DNA from: an uncultured Corynebacterium sp.
GTDB lineage: Bacteria; Actinomycetota; Actinomycetes; Mycobacteriales; Mycobacteriaceae
Length of the DNA stretch: 64,000 nt
Direction: 5' to 3'
NCBI RefSeq assembly: GCF_946221105.1
Contig: NZ_CAMICL010000004.1
Location: forward strand, 20,324 to 84,323
Shown here: one piece after another, positions 19,018 through 31,168 of the stretch
Layout: every line of letters begins with the position of its first letter
Position numbering within the stretch: position 1 is the first letter of the stretch
Position numbers and translations under genes: made by a program
The notes under the pieces: generated by a model
The model's database searches: none
What the model was told of the DNA's origin: nothing
What the model saw: the letters and a program-made list of their open reading frames with translations, nothing else

Positions 19018-19050
19018 CACCCCTTCCCGGGAAACCGGGAGGGGGTGTTT
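19018..19050 (+). terminator. Rho-independent terminator of the atp operon
   Basis: A 13-bp GC-rich stem with one G-T pair (CACCCCTTCCCGG / CCGGGAGGGGGTG) around a GAAA tetraloop, followed by TTT. Confidence 0.9.
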
Positions 19051-19063
19051 CGCATTTGTGCGA

Positions 19064-19069
19064 TATGAT
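19064..19069 (+). promoter_or_regulatory. -10 box of the DUF2550 gene
   Basis: TATGAT, just after the atp terminator; predicted transcription start about 19076-19079. Confidence 0.55.
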
Positions 19070-19114
19070 CACTGGCAAATGTCTATCCAGCGTGGTCGAG
19101 GAGGTTTGGCCGGG

Positions 19115-19594
19115 ATGTTGATCGTGGCGGGTATAGCAGCGCTTGTCGTGGCTGTCCTCGCCGCGGCCGCCGGCTGGCGCTTCGCCATGGTGCGCAACTC
19201 CGGCGCGAGGGCGATGATGCGGGAGCTGCCGGCGGAGGGCATCCACGGCTGGCGCCACGGGGTGCTGCGCTACGACGGGGAGCGGCTGCTGTTTTTCAAG
19301 CTCCGATCTCTGACGTTCCACCACGACGTGGAGCTGGACCGCCGCGGGGTGGAGTTCGAGGGCTTCAGGGACGTGACCGAGGGCGAACGCGAGTTCATGC
19401 CCGAGATCGGTCACGTCCTTCGCTTTACCGGCCCGCAGGGGGACTTCGAGTTCGCGGCTGACCGCCACACGGAGATGGGGCTGGTGTCCTGGGTGGAGGC
19501 CGCTCCGGATGTGCGCAAGGAGCGTATCGACGTGCATTCGCTGGCCCAACGCGCGCAGCGCGAGTCGGCGCAGCGCGATGCAAACCAGCGCTAA
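19115..19594 (+). CDS. DUF2550 family membrane-anchored protein
   Basis: 159 residues from ATG 19115, which has GAGGAGG ten bases upstream. One N-terminal hydrophobic helix is followed by a soluble domain with ELPAEGIHGWRHGVLRY, the family's conserved core. The function is unknown; the gene follows atpC in many corynebacteria and mycobacteria. A leaderless start at ATG 19079 (adds MSIQRGRGG) is possible. Confidence 0.8.
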   Translation: MLIVAGIAALVVAVLAAAAGWRFAMVRNSGARAMMRELPAEGIHGWRHGVLRYDGERLLFFKLRSLTFHHDVELDRRGVEFEGFRDVTEGEREFMPEIGHVLRFTGPQGDFEFAADRHTEMGLVSWVEAAPDVRKERIDVHSLAQRAQRESAQRDANQR

Positions 19595-19603
19595 GCCCGG
19601 CTG

Positions 19604-19609
19604 TACCCT
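19604..19609 (+). promoter_or_regulatory. Leaderless -10 box of nucS
   Basis: TACCCT, 7 nt before ATG 19617. Confidence 0.55.
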
Positions 19610-19616
19610 GACAGGC

Positions 19617-20309
19617 ATGCGTCTTGTCATAGCCCGTTGCTCTGTGGATTACGTCGGCCGCCTGGATGCGCACCTGCCGGAGGCGATGCGCCTGATTCTG
19701 GTCAAGGCGGACGGGTCTGTGTCCATCCACGCGGACGACCGCGCCTACAAGCCGTTGAACTGGATGACGCCGCCGTGCACCACGCGCGTGGAGCAGGTGG
19801 TGGACGTGGACGGCGAGGACACCGGCGAAGAGCTGTGGATCGTGGAGAACCCGAAGGGCGAGCAGCTGCGCATCACCATCTCTGATGTGCTGCTGGACGA
19901 GACGAAGGAGCTCGGCCAGGACCCCGGCCTGGTCAAAGACGGCGTGGAGTCGCACCTGCAGGAGCTTCTGGCGGAGCACATCACCACGCTCGGCGACGGC
20001 GTGACCCTGGTGCGCCGCGAGTACCCGACCGCGATTGGGCCGGTGGACATCCTGGCGCGCGACCCTCAAGGAGGCACGCTGGCGGTGGAGGTGAAGCGCC
20101 GCGGCGGCATCGACGGCGTGGAGCAGCTCAGCCGCTACGTGGAGCTGCTCAACCGCGACGACCTGCTGCGCCCGGTGCGAGGGGTCTTCGCCGCCCAGGA
20201 GATCAAGCCGCAGGCGCGCACGCTGGCAGGCGACCGCGGCTTCGAGTGCGTGACCCTGGACTACGACGAGCTGCGCGGCATCGAGTCCGCGGAGCTGCGC
20301 CTGTTCTGA
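19617..20309 (+). CDS. nucS: Mismatch-specific endonuclease NucS (EndoMS)
   Basis: 230 residues. Cuts both strands at mispairs and replaces MutSL mismatch repair in actinobacteria. The N-terminal dimerisation domain is followed by a RecB-like nuclease core: ILARDPQGGTLAVEVKRRGGIDGVEQLSRY, including the D...ExK catalytic residues. The last residues, LRLF, match the sliding-clamp-binding tail known for this family. The ATG has no Shine-Dalgarno and is read as leaderless. The stop overlaps the next start (TGATG). Confidence 0.93.
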   Translation: MRLVIARCSVDYVGRLDAHLPEAMRLILVKADGSVSIHADDRAYKPLNWMTPPCTTRVEQVVDVDGEDTGEELWIVENPKGEQLRITISDVLLDETKELGQDPGLVKDGVESHLQELLAEHITTLGDGVTLVRREYPTAIGPVDILARDPQGGTLAVEVKRRGGIDGVEQLSRYVELLNRDDLLRPVRGVFAAQEIKPQARTLAGDRGFECVTLDYDELRGIESAELRLF

Positions 20310-20596
20310 TGCCGCGCAGGAACCGTCGCCAGTATCAGGCACCGCGGTACGTGCTGCCGAAGGACGGTTCCACGTTCATCGGCACCCAGGAGATGGAAGG
20401 GCCGAGCTGGACCAACGGAGAGATTTTCAAGGTCCGCCAGATCGGCTCGGCGGCCGCGGCGAAGTACTACGTCTGCCCGGGCTGCAACCAGAACATCCCG
20501 CCCGGGGTGGCGCACGTGGTGGCGTGGCCGCGCGATACCGGGCGCGGCGCGGACGACAGGCGGCACTGGCACAAGCACTGCTGGCAGCGGCGCTAG
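20309..20596 (+). CDS. Small zinc-finger-like protein, function unknown
   Basis: 95 residues, overlapping the nucS stop by one base, so translationally coupled to it. Basic N-terminus (MPRRNRRQYQAPR). CPGCNQNIPPGVAH and the C-terminal HWHKHCW offer a plausible CxxC...H...HxxxC metal site. Similar actinobacterial proteins are labelled ATP/GTP-binding, but no P-loop is visible here. Coupling to nucS suggests a DNA-repair accessory role, as inference. Confidence 0.75.
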   Translation: MPRRNRRQYQAPRYVLPKDGSTFIGTQEMEGPSWTNGEIFKVRQIGSAAAAKYYVCPGCNQNIPPGVAHVVAWPRDTGRGADDRRHWHKHCWQRR

Positions 20597-20599
20597 TAT
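20594..20599 (+). promoter_or_regulatory. Leaderless -10 box whose TAG is the upstream stop codon
   Basis: TAGTAT, 7 nt before ATG 20607; its first three bases are the stop codon of the preceding gene. Confidence 0.55.
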
Positions 20600-20606
20600 T
20601 GGCCGC

Positions 20607-20909
20607 ATGATTGCAGCGTTTTCTGTGGCACCGACCATGACCGAAAATTCCAACGCGGAGATGTCCGACGTTGTCGCCAGGGCGGTGAAGGTTGTCCGCG
20701 AGTCGGGCCTGCCGCACGAGACTACGGCGATGTTCACCACCATCGAGGGGGAGTGGGACGAGGTCATGGACGTGATCAAGCGCGCCACCCAGGCCGTGGA
20801 GGAGGTCTCACCGCGGGTGTCGCTGGTGGTCAAGGCGGATATCCGCCCCGGCTACGAGAACATGCTGCAGCAAAAAGTCGAATCCCTGAACAAGCACTTG
20901 GAGGCGTAA
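20607..20909 (+). CDS. Thiamine-binding MTH1187/YkoF-like family protein
   Basis: 100 residues. It shows the family features: IAAFSVAPTM at the start, TTIEGEWDEVMDVIKRA in the centre and RVSLVVKADIRPG near the end, predicting a small ferredoxin-like multimer. Members bind thiamine or a related ligand; the physiological role is unclear. The next gene starts 2 nt downstream. Confidence 0.85.
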   Translation: MIAAFSVAPTMTENSNAEMSDVVARAVKVVRESGLPHETTAMFTTIEGEWDEVMDVIKRATQAVEEVSPRVSLVVKADIRPGYENMLQQKVESLNKHLEA

Positions 20910-20910
20910 C

Positions 20911-21740
20911 ATGACCAACCCGCAGTTCACTGGCGGCGCGATCGATCTGGGAGCGCTCGCGGACCGCAACGACGAGGCACAGGGCGGCTTCGAGCCGTTC
21001 ATCACGGTCACTGAGGCCAACGTTGAAAAGGACATCTTCGAGCGCTCCATGCAGATCCCCGTGGTGCTGCTCATCGGCACGCCGCGCAGCCCAGATTCGG
21101 AGAGCTTGAAGGCCCAGTTTGAGAAGTTGGCGGCGGGCCAGCGCGCCTTCTTGGTCGGCTACCTGGATGCGGACGCCACCCCGCAGGTCGCCCAAGCAAT
21201 GGGCGTGCGCGTGCTGCCTACGGTGGTCGCGCTCGCGGGCGGGCGGCCGGTGGCCAACTTCGAGGGCAACCAGCCGGCGGACGAGCTCGAGCAGTGGGTT
21301 GGCGCTTTGGTCAGCCAGGTGGGCCCGCAGTTGCAGGGGCTTGCCGACGACACCACGCCCGCCGAGGACACCGAGGACCCCCGCCTGGACCGCGCCACGG
21401 AGGCGCTCAACGCCGGCGACTTCGACGCCGCCACGGCGGTCTACGACGAGATCCTCGCGGACGACCCAACCAACGCCGACATCAAGCAGGCGAAAGCGAC
21501 CGTGGCCGTGCTCAAGAGGGTGCAGGGGCAGGGGGAGCCGGAGGATGACGTCGAGAAGCTGCTGTGGCTCGCGGACAAGGAGTTTGTCGCAGGTGACCCG
21601 GAGGCGGCCTTCGACCGTCTGCTAGAGCACGTCAAGGCCGAGCCGCGCGCCAAGGAGCGGCTGCTGGAGCTGTTGACGCTGCTCGAGCCGGGCGACCCGC
21701 GCGTGATCGCGGCGCGCACCCGGCTCGCAAGCGCCCTGTT

Positions 21741-21744
<4 letters not shown>
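20911..21744 (+). CDS. Thioredoxin-fold/TPR co-chaperone-like protein (YbbN/CnoX type)
   Basis: 277 residues. Residues about 25-135 form a thioredoxin fold in which the usual CxxC is replaced (IGTPRSPDSES), so it cannot be a dithiol oxidoreductase. The C-terminal part has TPR-like helices (AEDTEDPRLDRATEALNAGD..., DDPTNADIKQAKA). The architecture matches YbbN/CnoX-type holdase chaperones. The stop overlaps that of convergent glgB by 3 nt. Confidence 0.8.
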
Positions 21745-23930
<2,186 letters not shown>

Positions 23931-23938
23931 GAGCTTCC

Positions 23939-25966
23939 TTAGGGACGGTAGTCGTGGTCTGAGATCTGACGGTACGCAAGTGCTTCTCGACGAACCGAAG
24001 GCACCTCTGGCAACCGGAAAATGTGCGCGACGTTCTTCTCCGGCGCGAGACGGATGAAGTTGCCGGTCTCGGCGGTAGTCCAGGTGTAGCGCTCGCCGGT
24101 GATCTGGTCGTGCACCTTGAAAGTTTCTCCGTCGTTGAGTCCCACCGCGGAGGCGTCGACACGCAGCATGCCCTCCTGGGTGGAGGAAGGGTCCAGGTTG
24201 ATCACCACAAGCACCGCGTTGCCGGTCTCGGCGTCTACCTTGGAGTAGGCGATGATCTGGTCGTTGGCGATGTCGTGGAAGCGGATCTGGCGCAGCTGCT
24301 GCAGCGCCGGGTTATCGCGGCGGATCTGGTTGAGAAGGGTCAGGTACGGCTCGAGCGACGCGCCCCTTTCCAGGGCGGCGGCGAAGTCTCGGTGGCGCAG
24401 CTGGTACTTCTCGCTGTCGTGGTACTCCTCGCTGCCTTTGGCTACGGGGCGGTCCTCGTAGAGCTCGTAGCCGGAATAAACGCCCCACAGCGGACTCATG
24501 GTGGCAGCCAGGGTGGCGCGCAGCGCAAAGGCCGCCGGTCCGCCCTGTTGCAGCGTGGCGTGCAGGATGTCGGGGGTGTTGACGAAGAGGTTGGGGCGGG
24601 AGACATCGGCGACGTCCACGAGCAGCTGGGCGAAATCGGTCAGCTCCGCCTTGGTGGTCTTCCACGTGAAGTGGGTGTAGGACTGCGAGAACCCGGCCTT
24701 GGACAGCCCGTACATGCGCGGCGGGCGGGTAAACGCCTCCGCCAGGAAGACCACGTCCGGGTCGGTCTCGTGCACCTTCGCAATCAGCCAGTGCCAAAAA
24801 TCCACCGGCTTGGTGTGGGGGTTGTCCACGCGGAAGGTGGTCACGCCCAGGTCCACCCAGTACATGAGCACGCGGTAGATCTCCGCGTAGAGCTTCTCCG
24901 GGGCGTTGTCGAAGTTTAAGGGGTAGATGTCCTGGTACTTCTTCGGCGGATTTTCGGCATAAGCAATGGTGCCGTCCGCGAGCACGGTGAAAAACTCCGG
25001 GTGCTCTTTGGCCCACGGGTGGTCGGGGGCTGCTTGGAGGGCGAAGTCGAGGGCGATTTCCAGGCCCAGCTCGTTGGCGTGGTCCATCATGTCAAGGAAT
25101 TCGTCCTCGCCGCCCAGGTTCGGGTCGAAGGCGTCGTGGCCGCCGTGCTTGGAACCGATCGCCCACGGCGAGCCGACGTCACCATCCTCCGGGGTCAGCG
25201 TGTTGTTCCGGCCCTTGCGGTTGACCTCGCCGATGGGGTGGATCGGCGGGAAGTACACGGTGTCGAAGCCCATGTCCGCCACGCGCTGAAGCTGCACCGC
25301 GGTGGTGGCCCAGGTGCCGTGGACCGGGTTGCCCATCGCGTCCACGCCGCCGGTGGAGCGGGGAAACAGCTCGTACCAGGAGTTCACCAGCGCCTCGCGG
25401 CGCTCCACCAGGATGTCGGCCACGGGCCCGCGGGTGACCAGCTCGCGCAGCGGGTACTCGGCCAGCACGTCGCGCACCTCGGTTGAGACGCACGGCGCGA
25501 TGCGGTCGGCGAGCGGGAGCGTGTCGTCGAGAAGCTTTGTGCGGGCGTTTTCCAGCACCTGCGGCGCGGGGGTCTGGGCGATGGCCGCGGCGAACAGGTC
25601 CGCGCCGTGGGCGATGTCGTTGGCCAGCTCTTTTTCGGTCTGGCCCGCAGCGAGCTTCTTCTCCACCGCATTGCGCCACGTGGCCATCACGTCGCTCCAC
25701 GCATCCACGCGGTAGCGCCACAGCCCCTTTTCGCGGGGGATGAACACGGCGTGGACGTAATCCGGGCGGTAGACCTCCTGGTGCATCGGCACCGAGAACT
25801 GCTCGCCGGACGGCGACACCAGCACTAGCGTGGCCGCGATCGCGTCGTGGCCCTCGCGCCACACCAGCGCCGAAATGGGCACGACCTCGCCGACCACCGC
25901 CTTCGCGGGCAGCGTGCGCCCGGAAACCTGGGGGCGCACATCGTCGATGCCAAAGCGAGCAACCAT
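23939..25966 (-). CDS. glgE: Alpha-1,4-glucan:maltose-1-phosphate maltosyltransferase
   Basis: 675 residues, GH13_3. Extends glucan from maltose-1-phosphate. GlgE hallmarks are ALDFALQAAPDHPW, nucleophile Asp in FRVDNPHTKPVDFW, acid Glu in VFLAEAFTRPPRMYGL, and VNTPDILHATLQ. ATG 25966 has GAGAGGG upstream; a longer frame would need a TTG at 25984. Followed closely by glgB. Confidence 0.96.
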   Translation of the reverse strand: MVARFGIDDVRPQVSGRTLPAKAVVGEVVPISALVWREGHDAIAATLVLVSPSGEQFSVPMHQEVYRPDYVHAVFIPREKGLWRYRVDAWSDVMATWRNAVEKKLAAGQTEKELANDIAHGADLFAAAIAQTPAPQVLENARTKLLDDTLPLADRIAPCVSTEVRDVLAEYPLRELVTRGPVADILVERREALVNSWYELFPRSTGGVDAMGNPVHGTWATTAVQLQRVADMGFDTVYFPPIHPIGEVNRKGRNNTLTPEDGDVGSPWAIGSKHGGHDAFDPNLGGEDEFLDMMDHANELGLEIALDFALQAAPDHPWAKEHPEFFTVLADGTIAYAENPPKKYQDIYPLNFDNAPEKLYAEIYRVLMYWVDLGVTTFRVDNPHTKPVDFWHWLIAKVHETDPDVVFLAEAFTRPPRMYGLSKAGFSQSYTHFTWKTTKAELTDFAQLLVDVADVSRPNLFVNTPDILHATLQQGGPAAFALRATLAATMSPLWGVYSGYELYEDRPVAKGSEEYHDSEKYQLRHRDFAAALERGASLEPYLTLLNQIRRDNPALQQLRQIRFHDIANDQIIAYSKVDAETGNAVLVVINLDPSSTQEGMLRVDASAVGLNDGETFKVHDQITGERYTWTTAETGNFIRLAPEKNVAHIFRLPEVPSVRREALAYRQISDHDYRP

Positions 25967-26058
25967 TTTTACTGACCCTCTCAACCTGCCTGCATTCCAT
26001 CAGCCAGGGTAGCGCGGGCCTCCCACACACGCGGGCCGAAATAGGTAAAGATGGATGC

Positions 26059-26901
<843 letters not shown>

Positions 26902-26919
26902 GCCTGGGGGATTTCGGCA

Positions 26920-27795
26920 ATGCCCACGAGAAGGAATCGCACCCAGGGCGTGCTGACGCACGACGTCGGCGACACCATCGACGTCCACGAGCGCAGCGGG
27001 TTTCAAGGTGCCCGGCTGTCCGCGACGGTGATGTTGCTGCGCGACGGTGCGGACGGTCTCGAGGTGTGGATGCAGGAGCGCGTGCTATCCATGCCGAACT
27101 ACCCAGGCATCACAGTCTTTCCCGGCGGTGGGGTGGATTCGCGCGATTTCCCGCCGCGCGCTTGGGACGACGGCGAGCTGTGGCTCGGCCGCTCCGCAAT
27201 TTCCCTGGCCCGCCAGCTGGGCGTGACCAAGTACAAGGCGCACGCGTTGCTGTTTGCGGCGGTGCGCGAACTGTTCGAGGAAACCGGCACGCTGCTCGCC
27301 GTGGACGACGACGGGGTGCTGCTCGATGACGCGCGCCCCTTCCACGAGCACCGCCTGAAGTTGGCGTCGCATGAGCTTTCGCTTACCGACGTGCTCCGCG
27401 AGTCCAACCTCAACGTCTGCGCCGACCTGGTCAAACCGCTCGCGAGGTGGGTGGGTAAGTCTGAAAGCGGCACCTGGTTCGACGCCTTCACCTTCGTCGC
27501 CGCCAACCCGGAGGGCCAGGAACCGGACGCGAACACCGACGAGGCGGACGACGCCAACTGGTTTCCACCAAAGCTGATCCTGGAGGGCTGGCGCCACGGC
27601 CTGGTGCGCCTGGCACCCTCGACGTGGGCGCAGCTGAACGAGGTAGCTCGCTTCAACGACACGGAAGAGGCGCTGGCTGCCGCCTGGCGCGCAGACCTGT
27701 CCCCGGTGGTGGGCGACCCGGTGGACGACCTGCGCTACCACGACTTTTTCTCTTTCACGCCCATAGACAGGATTGGACGCCGCGGTGGGATTTAG
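26920..27795 (+). CDS. Nudix hydrolase
   Basis: 291 residues. The Nudix box is recognisable at AAVRELFEETGTLL (REUxEExGU). The sequence before it (FPGGGVDSRDF) supplies the usual Gly-rich turn, but the spacing between the two is long, as in a sub-group of larger actinobacterial Nudix proteins. Substrate cannot be predicted. It overlaps the next gene by about 11-23 nt. Confidence 0.85.
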   Translation: MPTRRNRTQGVLTHDVGDTIDVHERSGFQGARLSATVMLLRDGADGLEVWMQERVLSMPNYPGITVFPGGGVDSRDFPPRAWDDGELWLGRSAISLARQLGVTKYKAHALLFAAVRELFEETGTLLAVDDDGVLLDDARPFHEHRLKLASHELSLTDVLRESNLNVCADLVKPLARWVGKSESGTWFDAFTFVAANPEGQEPDANTDEADDANWFPPKLILEGWRHGLVRLAPSTWAQLNEVARFNDTEEALAAAWRADLSPVVGDPVDDLRYHDFFSFTPIDRIGRRGGI

Positions 27796-28924
27796 CGTTG
27801 CAGAAGCCCGTTTTTTGGCGGAACACGCCGGGGAGATCGCGGAGGTTGCGCCGCAGGTGGCGCTGACCAAGCAATCCGTGTTCGCGGACCGCGCGGTGCT
27901 GGATGCCCGGTTCGGCGAGTACGCCCGCGCGGTCAGCGTGCTCATCTCCTCCCAGCGCGCGGCAGCGGGGAAGTTTCCGGAGCACTGGCTCACCGACGCC
28001 GACGCAGTGCAGCAGGCCACCCCGGCGCGCGTGGCGCGCGTGCGGGCGGAGCGCATCGCCGCGGCCGGGGTGGAGTTCGTCCACGACGTGACCTGCTCGG
28101 TGGGCTCGGAGGCGCCGGCGTTTCTCGATGCTGGCGTAGCGTGGCTCGGCTCCGACCTGGACGCCGCCCGCCTGGTCATGGCCCGCCACAACCTTGGGCC
28201 CAACGCCTGGCTGGCCCGCGCCGACGCGCTTACGCCGGTGAGCGCGGGCGGGGCAGTGGTGGCCGACCCCGCGCGCCGGGCCGGCGGCAAGCGCATCACG
28301 GACCCGGCGAAGCTCCTGCCGCCGCTGCCGGACCTGCTGGCCGCGCACACAGGACGCGAGATGGCGGTCAAGTGTGCGCCGGGCATCGACTACTCCGGGT
28401 GGGACGGCCTGGTCAGCGTGGTGTCCGTGGACGGGGGAGTTAAAGAGGCGTGCCTGTACACGCCGGGGTTGGCGGGCGGAGCGCGCAGAGAAGCAGTAGT
28501 GCTCCGGGACTTCGACGAGCGCGTCACTGACGCCGAGCCGGACGAGGTGAAGGTCACCGGCCCGCGCAAATGGATCATCGAGCCGGACGGGGCGGTCGTG
28601 CGCGCCGGGCTGGTTCGGCAGTGGGCGGCGCGCCACGGGCTGAGCATGCTGGACGAACACATCGCCTACACCACGGGCGACGCGATCCCAGAGGGGTACA
28701 GCGGCTTCGAGTTCATCGAGGCGGTGCCGCTGCGCGCGCTGAAGAAGACGCTCGCCGGACACGGCGCGGGAAGCGCGGAGATCCTCGTGCGCGGGGTGGA
28801 CGTGGACCCGGACCAGCTGCGCAAGAAGCTCAAGCTGCGCGGGGACAGGCAGATGGGCGTGGTGATCGCGCGCGTCGGCGACGACGCGGTGGCGCATGTG
28901 TGCGGCGCGCGCGTGCACGCCTAA
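27785..28924 (+). CDS. SAM-dependent methyltransferase-like protein with THUMP-like C-terminus
   Basis: About 380 residues. The middle resembles a Rossmann methyltransferase: VHDVTCSVGSEAPAFLDAGVAWLGSDLDAARLVMARHNLG, followed by ADPARRAGGKR in place of an NPP motif. The C-terminal 90 residues look like the THUMP-like domain attached to these proteins (VRGVDVDPDQLRKKLKLRG). RNA methylation is plausible but unproven. Start is uncertain between TTG 27773 and GTG 27785. Confidence 0.75.
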   Translation: MGFSVAEARFLAEHAGEIAEVAPQVALTKQSVFADRAVLDARFGEYARAVSVLISSQRAAAGKFPEHWLTDADAVQQATPARVARVRAERIAAAGVEFVHDVTCSVGSEAPAFLDAGVAWLGSDLDAARLVMARHNLGPNAWLARADALTPVSAGGAVVADPARRAGGKRITDPAKLLPPLPDLLAAHTGREMAVKCAPGIDYSGWDGLVSVVSVDGGVKEACLYTPGLAGGARREAVVLRDFDERVTDAEPDEVKVTGPRKWIIEPDGAVVRAGLVRQWAARHGLSMLDEHIAYTTGDAIPEGYSGFEFIEAVPLRALKKTLAGHGAGSAEILVRGVDVDPDQLRKKLKLRGDRQMGVVIARVGDDAVAHVCGARVHA

Positions 28925-28927
28925 CCT
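28922..28927 (+). promoter_or_regulatory. Leaderless -10 box formed by the upstream stop codon
   Basis: TAACCT, 7 nt before ATG 28935; TAA is the stop of the THUMP-like gene. Confidence 0.55.
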
Positions 28928-28934
28928 TTGGGGC

Positions 28935-30044
28935 ATGGTCTACCTCGATCACGCAGCCACCACCCCCATGCGCCAAAGCGCCATCGACGCGTGGGTGGAG
29001 CACGCAGGAGCGCTCAACGCCGGCAGCCAGCACGCCGCCGGGCGCAAGGCGAACGCGGTGCTCGCCGACGCCCGCGAGCGCATCGCTGCCGCCCTTGGCG
29101 CGGACCCGGTGGAGGTGGTGTTCACCGGCTCCGGCACCGAGGCGAACAACATCGGGGTGCGCGGGCTTCACGACGCCTCCGGCGGTGGCCGCGTCGTGTC
29201 CACCCCGATCGAGCACCCGGCCGTGCTCGAGGTAGTCAAGTCTCTGGGCCAGACCGAATGGCTGCCGGTGGGGCGAGACGGCGTGGTTTCGGATCTTGCC
29301 GCGCTGGATGCCCCGGCCGCGGTGTCGGCGGTGATGTGGGCGAACAACGAAACCGGCGCGATCCAGCCGGTGCACGAGGCGGTTGCGCGGGCCGGGGCCG
29401 CGGGCACCCCGGTGCACGTGGACGCGGTACAGGCGGTAGGCCACATTCCGGTGGACTTCCACGAGCTCGGCGCGGCCACGCTTGCGGCCAGCGCGCACAA
29501 GTTCGGCGGCCCGCGCGGTATGGGCCTGCTCCTGGCGCGTCGTTCGCCGGCGCCGAAGCCGGTGATCCTGGGCGGCGGGCAGGAGCGCGGCATCCGCTCC
29601 GGCACGGTGGACGTGGCCTCGGCCGCGGCCACGGCGGCGGCGCTGGAGGAAGCTGTCGCAGAGATGGGGCAGGAGCAACAGCGGATCGCGGACTTGCGCG
29701 ATGCGGTAATTGCTGGGGTGAAAGAGGCGGTGCCGGAGGTGATCGTCGCAAAGCATGAGCCCTGCCTGCCGGGGCACGCGCACTTCATGTTCCCGGGCGC
29801 GAACGCGGACGCGCTGATCATGCTGCTGGACGCGCATGGCATCCAGGTCTCTGCCGGGTCGGCGTGCGCCAGCGGTGTGCTGCGCATGAGCCATGTGCTG
29901 GAGGCAATGGGCTTTTTTGAGCGCGAGGCGATGGGCGCGCTGCGCGTGACGGTGGGGCGGACGAACACGCGCGAAGACATCGACGCATTCCTCGCCACGA
30001 TTCCGGAGGTGGTGGAGCGGGCGCGGGCTGCCGGCGCGCTGTAA
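28935..30044 (+). CDS. Cysteine desulfurase (NifS/IscS family)
   Basis: 369 residues, PLP enzyme removing sulfur from cysteine. N-terminus VYLDHAATTPMRQSAI, PLP lysine in ASAHKFGGPRGMG, and catalytic Cys in the mobile loop SAGSACASGVLRMSHVL. In many corynebacteria this gene sits next to mnmA, to which it supplies sulfur for 2-thiouridine; here the two are separated by about 9 kb of exporter, sensor and copper genes. Confidence 0.93.
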   Translation: MVYLDHAATTPMRQSAIDAWVEHAGALNAGSQHAAGRKANAVLADARERIAAALGADPVEVVFTGSGTEANNIGVRGLHDASGGGRVVSTPIEHPAVLEVVKSLGQTEWLPVGRDGVVSDLAALDAPAAVSAVMWANNETGAIQPVHEAVARAGAAGTPVHVDAVQAVGHIPVDFHELGAATLAASAHKFGGPRGMGLLLARRSPAPKPVILGGGQERGIRSGTVDVASAAATAAALEEAVAEMGQEQQRIADLRDAVIAGVKEAVPEVIVAKHEPCLPGHAHFMFPGANADALIMLLDAHGIQVSAGSACASGVLRMSHVLEAMGFFEREAMGALRVTVGRTNTREDIDAFLATIPEVVERARAAGAL

Positions 30045-30082
30045 CTTGCGTGTCGCGTGTGGTGTGTGTGACTTGAGTGGTT

Positions 30083-30088
30083 TAGTGT
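30083..30088 (+). promoter_or_regulatory. Leaderless -10 box of the lysozyme gene
   Basis: TAGTGT, 7 nt before ATG 30096. Confidence 0.5.
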
Positions 30089-30095
30089 GTCGGTC

Positions 30096-31160
30096 ATGCA
30101 GATTTCTCGCCGCATCCGTACCGCAGCCGCCGCCGTGACCGCGCTCGCCTTGGGACTGAGCGTGATCAACCCGGTGACCGGGCCCGCAGACGCCCAGTCC
30201 ATCCCGGGCGTGGTCTCCGGCGTGGACGTGGCGGGCCACCAGCGCCCGGGCGGCGCCGCCATCGACTGGCGTTCCGTGAGCACCGTCGGCGGCCAGGACT
30301 TCGCCTACGTGAAGGCCTCCGAGGGCGACGGCTGGAAGAACGACTTCTACGACGAAGACGCCAAGGCCGCGGCCGACGCCGGGCTGAAGGTGGGCGCCTA
30401 CCACTACGCGCGCCCGGCGGAGGATCCGGTGGCTCAGGCGCGCTACTTCGCCTCCGTGGTCAACGACGGCCCGGCCACCCAGCTGCCGCCCGTGCTGGAC
30501 CTCGAGGTCGACGAGGGCCTGGGCCCGGTGCAGCTGGCGGGCTGGACGCAGGCGTTCCTCTCCGAGCTGGAGGCGCGCACAGGCAAGCGCCCGATGATCT
30601 ACACCTACCGCTACTTTTGGTACGAGCGCATGAACGATACCCGCGCCTTTACCTCGTACCCGCTGTGGCTGGCGGCTTACCAGAACCGCCCGCCGGCCCC
30701 GGTCGGCGGCTGGGACAAGCTTTCCTTCTGGCAGCGCAGCGATTCCGGCCGAGTGGTAGGCATCAACACGCCGGTGGACATGAACATCTTCAACGGCAAC
30801 GCCGCGCAGCTGGGCCAGTTCGCGGCCGGCGACCTGCGCGCCGGCGGTGGCGTGCTGGAACAGTTCCAGGCGCCGGATTCCGGCGAGCTGAAGGTGCTCG
30901 AGCAGGACAGCACCAAGCTTGTTGTGGCCATCCTCGCGCTCGCCGCGGGCGGTCTGGGTGCGCAGCAGCTTATCGACGCCGCCCGCCTCGCCGGCTTCGA
31001 CCCGACCGACGCGGACAACATCGCCAACCTCGTCCGCGCGCTCGCGGGCCAGGGCGAGCTGCCGATCGAAGATCTGCAGAAGATGATGGTCGGCGACTAC
31101 CAGATCGGCGACCTGCTCATCCTGCTGGACAACGCCGCGAAGGAAGCGAACAAGGGCTAG
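30096..31160 (+). CDS. Secreted GH25 lysozyme (muramidase)
   Basis: 354 residues. Residues 1-35 form a signal peptide (basic ISRR, hydrophobic core, PADAQS). The GH25 domain follows: SGVDVAGHQRP, FAYVKASEGDG, KVGAYHYARP, and PVLDLEVDEG carrying the acidic catalytic residues, then IYTYRYFWYE. The C-terminal 100 residues are a helical extension without a known binding domain. Likely acts on peptidoglycan outside the membrane. Confidence 0.9.
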   Translation: MQISRRIRTAAAAVTALALGLSVINPVTGPADAQSIPGVVSGVDVAGHQRPGGAAIDWRSVSTVGGQDFAYVKASEGDGWKNDFYDEDAKAAADAGLKVGAYHYARPAEDPVAQARYFASVVNDGPATQLPPVLDLEVDEGLGPVQLAGWTQAFLSELEARTGKRPMIYTYRYFWYERMNDTRAFTSYPLWLAAYQNRPPAPVGGWDKLSFWQRSDSGRVVGINTPVDMNIFNGNAAQLGQFAAGDLRAGGGVLEQFQAPDSGELKVLEQDSTKLVVAILALAAGGLGAQQLIDAARLAGFDPTDADNIANLVRALAGQGELPIEDLQKMMVGDYQIGDLLILLDNAAKEANKG

Positions 31161-31168
31161 ATCGAGCG

